Positions 7,389 to 16,100 of a stretch of DNA of 64,000 nucleotides are shown here, piece after piece. This stretch comes from Paenibacillus_Z sp042653205. GTDB lineage: Bacteria > Bacillota > Bacilli > Paenibacillales > Paenibacillaceae. Below the pieces are notes generated by a model that was not told the origin of the DNA, did no database searches, and worked only from the letters and a program-made list of their open reading frames with translations. A program made the position numbers and the translations under genes. Location: assembly GCF_042653205.1 (NCBI RefSeq), contig NZ_JBHSHY010000010.1, positions 1 to 64,000 of the forward strand, written 5' to 3'. The stretch's first letter is position 1. Every line of letters begins with the position of its first letter.

Positions 7389-8279
7389 ATGCGGAAATTA
7401 GGCCATCAGAAGCACTACTATGTCATGCTGCTGCCGGGCATGGTCTGGCTCGCGCTGTTCAATATCGTGCCGATGTTCGGCATTCTCATGGCGTTTCAGA
7501 ATTATAACCCGGGCCTCGGCCTGTTCAAGTCCGAGTGGGTCGGGCTGGATAACTTCACGTACATGTTTCAGCTGAACGACAGCAAGACGGTCATCGTTAA
7601 TACGTTCATCATCGCGATCGGCAAGATCGTGTTCAATTTGCTCGTTCCGCTCGTCTTCGCCATCCTGTTGAACGAGCTGCGCGGCATGCGGTACAAGAAG
7701 CTGGTGCAGACCGTCGTGTACCTGCCGCATTTCCTATCGTGGGTCATCATGGCGACGATCGTCATCGGGATTTTCGGCTATTACGGCGTTATCAATACGA
7801 TCATCGGCATGTTCGGCGGGGATCCGAAGCTGTTCATGGCGGATGCGGGGATCTTCCGGCAGCTGCTCATCGGCACCGACGTGTGGAAGGAATTCGGCTT
7901 CAACGCCATCATCTATCTCGCGGCGCTGACGGGCGTCAACCTCAATCTATACGAAGCGGCGGCCATCGACGGCGCGAACCGCTGGCATATGATTCGGCAT
8001 GTCACGCTGCCCGCGCTGTCGACCACGGTCGTGCTGCTCGGGGTCCTCAGCCTCGGCAACGTGCTGAACGCCGGCTTCGATCAAGTGTATAACCTGTACA
8101 ACCCGCTCGTCTATTCGACCGGCGATATTTTGGACACCTGGGTATACCGGCTGGGCTTGCAAAACCTGCAGTTCTCGCTGGCGACGGCGGCCGGCCTGTT
8201 CAAATCCGTCATTAGCTTCGTCTTGATCTTCATCTCGTATCGTCTGGCGTATCGTTATGCCGACTACACGGTATTCTGA
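7389..8279 (+). CDS. ABC sugar permease (LplB-like)
   Basis: 296-residue inner membrane protein with about six hydrophobic helices, starting at residues ~10-30 (YYVMLLPGMVWLALFNIVP). The EAA loop that contacts the ATPase is EAAAIDGANRWHMIRHVTLPAL (first residues of the motif at ~196), a good match to MalF/LplB-type permeases. It forms the channel with the partner permease at 8294. GGAGG lies 11 nt before ATG 7389. The downstream permease gene begins 14 nt after its stop, so they are one operon. Confidence 0.93.
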   Translation: MRKLGHQKHYYVMLLPGMVWLALFNIVPMFGILMAFQNYNPGLGLFKSEWVGLDNFTYMFQLNDSKTVIVNTFIIAIGKIVFNLLVPLVFAILLNELRGMRYKKLVQTVVYLPHFLSWVIMATIVIGIFGYYGVINTIIGMFGGDPKLFMADAGIFRQLLIGTDVWKEFGFNAIIYLAALTGVNLNLYEAAAIDGANRWHMIRHVTLPALSTTVVLLGVLSLGNVLNAGFDQVYNLYNPLVYSTGDILDTWVYRLGLQNLQFSLATAAGLFKSVISFVLIFISYRLAYRYADYTVF

Positions 8280-8293
8280 GGGAGGGCGCGAAA

Positions 8294-9181
8294 TTGGTCA
8301 GAAATAAAACGTTAGGCTCCAGGACGTTTGAAATCGCCAACGTCCTCATCCTCGGCGTGCTGCTCGTGAGCTGCCTGTATCCGCTGTGGTACACCTTCTG
8401 CGTGTCGATCTCCGACAAGTCCGCCGCGAACGCGGGGCTCGTCACGATCTATCCGATCGGCTTCTCACTCACGCCGTACAAGGAAATCATCAACGACGGC
8501 AACTTCTTCAACGCATTCTGGATCTCGATCCAGCGGACCGTGCTCGGCACGGGCTTCTCGCTCCTCATGACGGTCTTGATGGCGTATCCGCTGGCGCGTC
8601 CGAAGAAGGATTTCAAGATGCGCAATACGTTCATGTGGGTGCTCGTGTTCTGCATGCTGTTCAACGGCGGCCTGATCCCGTGGTACCTTACGATCCAGAA
8701 CTATCATCTGATCAATTCGATCTGGGCGCTCGTGCTCGGCGGAGGCGTGCCGGTGTTCGACGTCATTCTGATCATGAACTTCTTCCGCAACCTGCCGAAA
8801 GAGCTGAACGAGGCGGCCGTCGTCGACGGCGCCGGTCCGTGGTCGATCCTGTTCCGGGTGTACATCCCGTGCTCCATCCCCGTGCTGGCGGCCGTGGCGC
8901 TGTTCCTGAGCGTGTACCATTGGAACGAGTTCTTCAACGGCCTGGTGCTGATGAACACCGCCGATAAATATCCGCTCCAAACCTATATCCAGCAGCTCGT
9001 CGTCAACATTCCGGTCGGCACGAACCTCACGCCCGAGCAGTACAAGAAGCTGTCGGAGCTGTCGAACCGGACGCTGAACTCGGCCAAAGTATTCATCGCC
9101 ATGGTGCCGATGCTGGTCGTCTATCCGTTTCTGCAGAAGTACTTCATCTCCGGCATCATGCTGGGCGCCGTGAAGGAATAA
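8294..9181 (+). CDS. ABC sugar permease (LplC/YtcP-like)
   Basis: 295-residue membrane protein with MalG-type helices and the EAA motif NEAAVVDGAGPWSILFRVYI. The characteristic family end SGIMLGAVKE is present. It starts at TTG 8294, preceded by GGGAGGG; no ATG lies nearby in frame. It completes the importer with the LplB-like permease and the binding lipoprotein. An intrinsic terminator follows at 9295. Confidence 0.93.
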   Translation: MVRNKTLGSRTFEIANVLILGVLLVSCLYPLWYTFCVSISDKSAANAGLVTIYPIGFSLTPYKEIINDGNFFNAFWISIQRTVLGTGFSLLMTVLMAYPLARPKKDFKMRNTFMWVLVFCMLFNGGLIPWYLTIQNYHLINSIWALVLGGGVPVFDVILIMNFFRNLPKELNEAAVVDGAGPWSILFRVYIPCSIPVLAAVALFLSVYHWNEFFNGLVLMNTADKYPLQTYIQQLVVNIPVGTNLTPEQYKKLSELSNRTLNSAKVFIAMVPMLVVYPFLQKYFISGIMLGAVKE

Positions 9182-9294
9182 GGCCGGGGAAGACGAGAAG
9201 GCGGCTGCCGTCCCGGCGCCGGTCGGGGCGCGGAAACGCGTTTAGAGGCGTCTCGTTATCCGAACCGCGTAAACCGAGTAAACGGTAATGCCGA

Positions 9295-9320
9295 AAGCCG
9301 ACCGCAGGGTCGGCTTTTTC
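9295..9320 (+). terminator. Intrinsic terminator of the first ABC operon
   Basis: AAGCCGACC / GGTCGGCTT 9-bp stem followed by a T run, 110 nt after the permease stop. Confidence 0.85.
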
Positions 9321-9462
9321 GTGTCGGCTTTTCGGGCTTTGCAGGAATTTAGCGAATAATGTCGGGGGATTTTGACGAAACAAATCGAATAATGTCAATA
9401 AAGTTAACGCTAAAAATGAAAATCGCGATAAATTTTCATAAAACGTTAAAAAAATAAATATA

Positions 9463-9492
9463 TTGACTCTCTTAAATCCGCGAATATATAAT
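9463..9492 (+). promoter_or_regulatory. Strong sigma-A-like promoter upstream of the subtilase pair
   Basis: TTGACT (9463-9468) and TATAAT (9487-9492) with 18-bp spacing, in a markedly AT-rich block (9350-9500). The first coding start is ~280 nt downstream, so a long 5' leader containing a palindrome and a cre-like site is implied. Confidence 0.65.
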
Positions 9493-9685
9493 CTTCTCAT
9501 AAATTGGGTAGGGATTGTCAGATTTAATGACATGATATCCGGTTTTTCACCACGGTCCGCGTTCGTAAGCATAGACTAACAAGCCGAGGCGGGGGGAACC
9601 AGAGAAGAGGTGATTGAACAGTCCGCAGCGTTTTTGCCCATCGGCGGCGAGAACAGCGCGCGGATCGTCGTTTTGCGAGCAATAG

Positions 9686-9703
9686 TTACTTACTAGTAAG
9701 TAA
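9686..9703. promoter_or_regulatory. 18-bp perfect palindrome, putative operator
   Basis: TTACTTACTAGTAAGTAA is perfectly self-complementary and lies ~70 bp before the first subtilase gene. TTAC...GTAA dyads of this type are bound by HxlR/MarR- or TetR-type dimeric regulators in Firmicutes; no such regulator is adjacent. Operator role is inference. Confidence 0.5.
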
Positions 9704-9719
9704 AGTTACTAACCTATTG

Positions 9720-9733
9720 TTAAAGCGTTTTCA
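9720..9733 (+). promoter_or_regulatory. Candidate CcpA cre site
   Basis: TTAAAGCGTTTTCA matches the cre consensus TGWAARCGYTWNCW at 13 of 14 positions. It lies 40 bp upstream of the first subtilase start and would put the pair under carbon catabolite control. Confidence 0.45.
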
Positions 9734-9772
9734 TGATCGTTATTCACTATTAGGCGAAGGAAGTGACAAAGC

Positions 9773-12700
9773 TTGACCAGAAAAAGCAAGAAAATGGCGG
9801 CTGCGGTCTTTTCGGCGATGCTGGCGCTTGGAGTCGTAACGCCCGCTTTGGCCATGCAATCCCAGCACCACGATCCGCTGCGAAAAAGCCAAATGAACGA
9901 AGAACCCCCCGCGCTTGATTCCGCAAGCCCCGTAATCCCCGCAAGTCTGGACGCGAGCGCCGCGGCCGGTCAAGCATCCGCCGGGCGTCCCGCGTTCGCG
10001 AGCATGCTGCCTGCCGTACCCGAATACGCCCCCGGCCGGGTGATCGTGAAGTACCGGTCATCGGACGCTGCCGTCCAGGCAGAATCGCTATCCGCGCAAA
10101 TTACAGGCGCCAGCCCGCTGCCGGTTCCGAACGCGGAGCTGCTGAAGCTGGCGGAGGGCGCCGACGTACATAGCGTCATCGAGCAGCTGCGGAAGAACCC
10201 GAACGTGCTTTACGCGGAGCCCGACTACAAGGTCTCTTCCGCCTTGAACCCACAGACGTTCCGTCCGGCGGAAGACGCCGCCCCGGCTTCCGCGGCGGCC
10301 GCGAAGGCGGACGGCTCCCCCATCCTGCCGAACGATCCGCTGTTCCACGAACAATGGGGCCTGCATAACACCGGGCAAGACCTCAACGACGGCTCGGTTC
10401 CGGGCGGCACGCCCGACATCGACATGGATCTGCCGGAAGCCTGGGAGATCGCGCAGGGCGGCCAGGACGTCACCGTCGCCGTGATCGGCAACGGCGCCAA
10501 GACCGACGTGCCCGACCTGGTCGGCCGGATATGGACCAACCCGAACGAAATTCCGGATAACGGCGTGGATGACGACGGCAACGGGCTCGTCGATGACGTG
10601 AACGGCTGGGACTTTCTGCACGACGACAATACGGTGTTCGATACGAGCGACGGCCTGAGCGATCTGCTCGGCACGACGGTCGCCGGCCAGATCGCCGCCG
10701 CGATGAACAATAACGAAGGCATCGCCGGCGTCGCGCCGAACGCGAGCGTCATGCCGCTCAAGGTCGTGTCGCCGGACGGCGGCTACTTCTCCGACGTCGT
10801 CGATGCGATCGAATACGCCGAAGCGCACGGCGCGAAGATCGCCACGCTCGGCATCGTGTACACCTACAGAAGCAAGCTGATCGAGGACGCGATCAACGCC
10901 TCCAGCATGCTCTTCGTCGCTCCGGCGGGCGAGAGCTCAGGCATGTTCGGCCAAACCTTGAACCTCGACGTGGATCCGGTATACCCGGCCGCCTACCCGA
11001 GCCCGAACGTGCTGTCGGTGACCGGCGTCGACATTCTCGGCAACCTGGCGCTGGACAATGCGATCGGCCAGCAGTCCGTGGACGTCGCCGCGCCGTCCGA
11101 GCTGATCATCTCGACGGTGCCCGACATCGATGCCGGCTATGCGGCACAGATCGACAACGGCACGTACAAAGCCTATTACAACGGCATCGGCTTCGAGGAA
11201 GTTCCGATCGACGATCCGCAGTACGCCGGCCAGCGGCAGGATATGTTCGACCGCGCCATGAACTTCCTCAAGCCGGATGGCGCCGAGGCTCCGAGCATTC
11301 TGCTCGTGAACGACAGCCAGCGCAGCGGAGGCGGCGGCATCGGACCGATGTACGAGAGCGACCAGCTGGCGGTCTACGAAGAGCTGCTTCAGCATGCCGG
11401 CTACGCTTACGACACGGCAACCACGCAGGACGAGAGCTTCGACGGACCGCCCCTCGAGCAGCTGAAGGACTATGACATCGTCGTCTGGTTCACCGGAACG
11501 GCGGGGACGCTGAACGGCAAGAAGCTGATTACCGACGCCGACCAGGCCAATCTGACGGCGTACCTGAACGGCGGCGGACACCTGATGCTGACGGGTCAAG
11601 ACGCTATCGATCAAAGCCCGGCCTCCCCGTTCGTGCGGGACGTGCTCGGCCTGACGATCGTCAAGGAAGGCGGGTACGTCTTTAAGGGCTGGGGCGTGCC
11701 GGACACGATCTACGACGGCCAGATCTACAAGCTGATGGATTTCGCGCTGTTCTACGATACGGTCATCAGCAACAAGCCGGACATGACGAAGGTCAACATC
11801 AAGAACAGTAACGGCAAGTATTCCTACTCGCAGGGAACGCTGTACGCTGCCGCTTACGCGGCCGGCGTGGCCGCGCTGGTGCAGGGCGAATACCCGGACC
11901 TGAGCGCCACGGACGTCAAGCAGCGCGTCGTGACGAGCGGCAAGCCGCTGGACAGCCTCAAGATGAGCACGGCGAGCGGCAGGCTGATCAGCGCGTACCG
12001 CGCGCTGTGGAACAAGGACATTCCGGGCATGACGCTGATCGATCCATCCGTGACCGGGAAGCTGGATCATGCGGCCGATCCGAACCATGTCTACGCCGTT
12101 GAGCTGAATGCCGGCGAAGAAGCGGCCTTCTCGCTGACCGGCGCGAAGGGCACGGACTTCGACCTGATCCTGTACGATTCCTCCGCGAAGACGGTGGCGA
12201 GCCGTGACGGCGCCGTGGCGTTCTCCGAAACGCCGGGGACGTCCTCCGAAACGATCAAGTTCCGTGCGTCCGAGAAAGGCACGTACTACATCAACGTCTA
12301 TGCCGTTGCCGGCGCAGGCCAGTATACGCTGAACGTCGATTACGGCAACACGTCGGGCAAGTTCGAGGACGACGACGCATCGTTCACGTATGAGGGCGAT
12401 TGGACGACGGTATCGGACGCTTCGTATTCCGGCGGCACCATGAAGCAGCTGACCGGGGAAGGCTCCGTCAAATTCGGCTTCCGCGGCAACCTGTTCGAAT
12501 GGATCGGCACGAAGGGCGAGAATTTGGGCGTCGCCGAGATCCGGATCGACGGCTTCCCGGCGGGTTACGCCGACCTTAGCGGCAAGAAGAAGCAAACGCA
12601 GCAGTCGCTGTTCAAAATGGTCATCCCGAACGGGCACCACGACGTCGAGATCCGCGCCATGAAGGGCGCAAACCAGATCCTGGCCATCAACCTGGACGCC

Positions 12701-13102
12701 GTCGCGTTCTCCAGCTTGATCTCGCCGACGTCGAAGGCCGCGAGCTATACCGGCCCGTGGGCGTTCAAGTACGGCAAGAAATACCCGGACGGCTCCGAGA
12801 GCTACACGACGACGCCGGGCAGCGCGGTCGAATTCCCGTTCACGGGGACGAAGGTGACGGTCTGGTCCACGACGGGCAGCAACCGCGGCAAGGTGAAGAT
12901 CTACATCGACGGACAGTCCGTAACGCCGACGCCGGTCGATCTGTACAGCGAGACGACGCGATACCAGGTGCCGGTCTTCACGTCGGGCGAGCTCGCCGGC
13001 GGCGCGCATAAGATCAAGATCGAGCATGCGGGCGAAAGCAATCCGAAGTCGAGCGGCGGCATCGTCACGATCGACGGCCTGGACGTCCTGAACCTGAACT
13101 AG
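9773..13102 (+). CDS. Secreted subtilase-fold pseudoprotease (S8 family, all catalytic residues replaced)
   Basis: 1109 residues. Signal peptide (basic MTRKSKK, then VFSAMLALGVVTPALA); an S8 propeptide-like domain at ~83-153 (APGRVIVKYRS to NVLYAEPDYKV); a subtilase fold at ~180-460 resumed at ~685-745. Conserved structural signatures are intact (GWDFLHDDNTVFD, GIAGVAPNASVMPLK, VDVAAP), but the catalytic Asp block reads VAVIGNGAK (Gly239), the His block reads LLGTTVAG (Leu299), the oxyanion Asn block reads PAGESSG (Glu387) and the Ser block reads GTLYAAAYAAG (Leu690). A ~220-residue amidotransferase/flavodoxin-like insertion (LKDYDIVVWFTG, LNGGGHLMLTGQD) separates the fold halves. A PPC domain (~762-855) and two beta-sandwich carbohydrate-binding-like domains (~860-1109) follow. 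TTG start with GAAGGAAGTG upstream. An intact subtilase starts 30 nt downstream. Confidence 0.88.
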   Translation: MTRKSKKMAAAVFSAMLALGVVTPALAMQSQHHDPLRKSQMNEEPPALDSASPVIPASLDASAAAGQASAGRPAFASMLPAVPEYAPGRVIVKYRSSDAAVQAESLSAQITGASPLPVPNAELLKLAEGADVHSVIEQLRKNPNVLYAEPDYKVSSALNPQTFRPAEDAAPASAAAAKADGSPILPNDPLFHEQWGLHNTGQDLNDGSVPGGTPDIDMDLPEAWEIAQGGQDVTVAVIGNGAKTDVPDLVGRIWTNPNEIPDNGVDDDGNGLVDDVNGWDFLHDDNTVFDTSDGLSDLLGTTVAGQIAAAMNNNEGIAGVAPNASVMPLKVVSPDGGYFSDVVDAIEYAEAHGAKIATLGIVYTYRSKLIEDAINASSMLFVAPAGESSGMFGQTLNLDVDPVYPAAYPSPNVLSVTGVDILGNLALDNAIGQQSVDVAAPSELIISTVPDIDAGYAAQIDNGTYKAYYNGIGFEEVPIDDPQYAGQRQDMFDRAMNFLKPDGAEAPSILLVNDSQRSGGGGIGPMYESDQLAVYEELLQHAGYAYDTATTQDESFDGPPLEQLKDYDIVVWFTGTAGTLNGKKLITDADQANLTAYLNGGGHLMLTGQDAIDQSPASPFVRDVLGLTIVKEGGYVFKGWGVPDTIYDGQIYKLMDFALFYDTVISNKPDMTKVNIKNSNGKYSYSQGTLYAAAYAAGVAALVQGEYPDLSATDVKQRVVTSGKPLDSLKMSTASGRLISAYRALWNKDIPGMTLIDPSVTGKLDHAADPNHVYAVELNAGEEAAFSLTGAKGTDFDLILYDSSAKTVASRDGAVAFSETPGTSSETIKFRASEKGTYYINVYAVAGAGQYTLNVDYGNTSGKFEDDDASFTYEGDWTTVSDASYSGGTMKQLTGEGSVKFGFRGNLFEWIGTKGENLGVAEIRIDGFPAGYADLSGKKKQTQQSLFKMVIPNGHHDVEIRAMKGANQILAINLDAVAFSSLISPTSKAASYTGPWAFKYGKKYPDGSESYTTTPGSAVEFPFTGTKVTVWSTTGSNRGKVKIYIDGQSVTPTPVDLYSETTRYQVPVFTSGELAGGAHKIKIEHAGESNPKSSGGIVTIDGLDVLNLN

Positions 13103-13132
13103 CCCGAGAGACAGCTATTATTCCGATCCGAA

Positions 13133-16100
13133 ATGGGGTACCTGAACGTGAATCCATCACTTCTCAAAAAATCGCTCTCGCTCGCGGCAATCTCGGTGCT
13201 GGCCGGCAGCGTCGTCACGACGAGCCTGCCCGCGGCGCATGCCGTCCCGGGAGACAAGCACTTCATCACGGAGGAAGGCCTGCAGGCGGTCACCCGCCTG
13301 CTGCAAGAAGCCGGGCCGGCAGCCGGCGCCGCGGCCTCCGGCGAGGCGTACGTGGCCGAAGACATCAATACGAAGTCGGCGGACGAAATCAACGTCATCG
13401 TGCAATTAAGCGGCCAGCCCGCGGCCGTCGGCCGCTATGCGGCCAAGCAAGGCTTCAAAACTTTGGCCGCGGCATCGACCGAGGCGAAGGTGCGCGCCGA
13501 GCAGGACGCGTTCGTCCAGCGCGCGCGGGCGAGCAGCGTGCCGTTCAAGGTCGACCGCCGCTTCGATACCGTCCTGAACGGGATGGAGATCACGATCCGC
13601 GCGGACGCGATTCCTCAGCTGGCCAAGCTGCCGGGCGTGAAGGCCGTTCATAAGAACATCCGCTATTATCCGGCCGACGTAGCCGACAGCTACCAAGCCG
13701 CCGCCGGATCGTCCGCGTTCGATACGGTGCCGCTCGAGCAGATCGGCGTCCTGCAGGCCTGGGAGCAAGGCTACACGGGCAAAGGGCTGAAGGTCGGCGT
13801 CCTCGATACCGGCATCGACTACAAGCATCCCGATCTCGCCGGCAATTACGTCGAAGGCGGCTACGATGCCATCAATCTGGATGACGACCCGTACGAGGAC
13901 CTGCCGGAAGGCGATGGCGAAGGCTCCTACCACGGCACGCACGTCTCCGGCACCATTGCCGGGACGGCCTCGAACCCTACGGCCGAGCACGTGCAGAAGG
14001 GCGTCGCTTATGACGCCAAGCTGTACGCGTACAAGGTGCTCGGGCCGAATGGCGGCACGTCCGCGCAGGTCATCGACGGGATCGAGCATGCCGTCGAAGA
14101 CCAGATGGACGTTATCAACATGTCCCTGGGCAGCGACCTGGAGAAGGATCCGAATTCGCCGGATGCCATCGCGGTGAACAACGCCGTCCTGGCGGGCGTC
14201 GTCGCCGTCGTCGCGAACGGCAACGCCGGCGCGGGCAATCATTATTATTATTCCATGGGCTCGCCGGCATCGGCGCAGCTGGCCATCTCCGTCGGCGCGG
14301 TGACGAGCGAGAGCATCCGCGTCGCGGGCGGGGTGCGCAGCGAGGTCGGCTCCACGGCGCACGAGGCGCACATGGACTTGATGAGCTGGACGCTGGACAA
14401 GGAGAACTTCAACGAGATGTTCGGCGACGGCCCGATCAAGGGCGTGTACGTCGGTCTCGGGTCGAACGACGATTACGATGGCCTCAGCAAGGAGTTCCTG
14501 GCCGATAAAATCGTCTTCATCTCCCGGGGCAATCTTACCTTCGACGAGAAGGTGAAGAACGCTGCCAAGCACGGCGCGAAGGCCGCGGTCATCTTCAACG
14601 GCAACGCCATCAGTCCGGAAATCAACGAACCCGATCTGTCCGAGAATATCGAGGGCCGCAACGGTCCGATCGGGCCGGTGGCCTTCCTCGGGGACAGCTA
14701 CGACTATATCCCGACGTTCGACATGGCGGGCGATTCGGGACGCGCCTTGGCCCGCGAACTGAAGGCGCATCCGAACGAAACGCTGCAGTTCACGATGAAG
14801 AACGATTTCGAGAAGACGCCCGCGGCGGGCGACTTCATGGCGGACTTCAGCTCCAGAGGCCCGAACTCGGACGGCAACTACGGCATCAAGCCGGACCTGA
14901 GCGCGCCGGGCGTGCAAATCTTCTCGTCCGTGCCGGCTTACGGCGCAGCGAATCCGGACGCGAACTACGACCAAGCGTACGCTAAGATGAGCGGCACGAG
15001 CATGGCGACGCCGCACGTGGCGGGTCTCGCTCTGCTGATCAAGCAGGCGCATCCGGAATGGACGCCGACCGACATTCGCGCCGCGCTGGCGAATACGGCC
15101 GAGGAGATCGTCGACCAGGACGGAACGCCGTACGACGTCTATTCGCAAGGCGCCGGCCGGGTCGACGTCATGCACGCGATCGACACGCGCGCAATCATCG
15201 AATCGCTGGATCAGATCACGATCTATGACGACAAGATGAACCCGACGGTCATCCCGAGCGAGGCGAGCAGCGTCAGCTTCGGCCTGATGCAGCCGGGTGA
15301 CGAGGCGGCGAAGCCGCTCCGCGTCAAGAACCTGTCGGAAGCGGCCGTGACGTACAGCGCGCAGGTCGTCATGCATCCGTCGGTCACCTCGGACCCGCAT
15401 GACCCGGTTCCGACGCCGGATACCGGCAAGATCGCGGTGAAGCTGACCGGTCTCGCGGGCGACGCGGTGACGGTGGCGAAGGGCGGCGCGGTCGAATTCG
15501 GCTTGACGGCGGCTGTCAGCCCGCAGGCGAAGGTCGGCGTATACGAAGGCGAAGTGCTGCTCGAGAGCGACGGCCTTCCATCCCTGCACCTGCCGTTCGC
15601 GATTCACGTCGGCAAAGACTCGGAGGACAACGACTTCCCGATCCAGAACCTGACGCTCAGCGGCACGACCGTGTCGAAGGACGCGCCGATCGACGTCACG
15701 GCATCGCTGCCGACGGGCACTATCAATCATCTGTACGCGGCGATCTATGATCTGAACGACCAGCCGCTCGGCATCCTGGCCGAATACTACGATCTGGACG
15801 AGGAGAAGGACATCCTGAAGCCGCTCCCGTCCGACTTCGTCATCCCGGAATTCGACGGTTCGTACAACGTCGGCACCTGGCTGAACGACGGCAACAAGTA
15901 TAACGAGCAGCTGCCGGAAGGGCGGTACAAAGTCGTCCTTGTCGCTTCGGAGTACGACGCTGCCTACAATCTCGTCGATCAATCCGCGGCGTTCAAAACG
16001 TTCTATGTGAGCGAAGACGAAGGCACTACGCCTCCGCCGCCGCCGACGGACCCGGGCTCGTTCCCGAGCTTCCCGGTTCAGCCGAACGACGCGGCCTATA

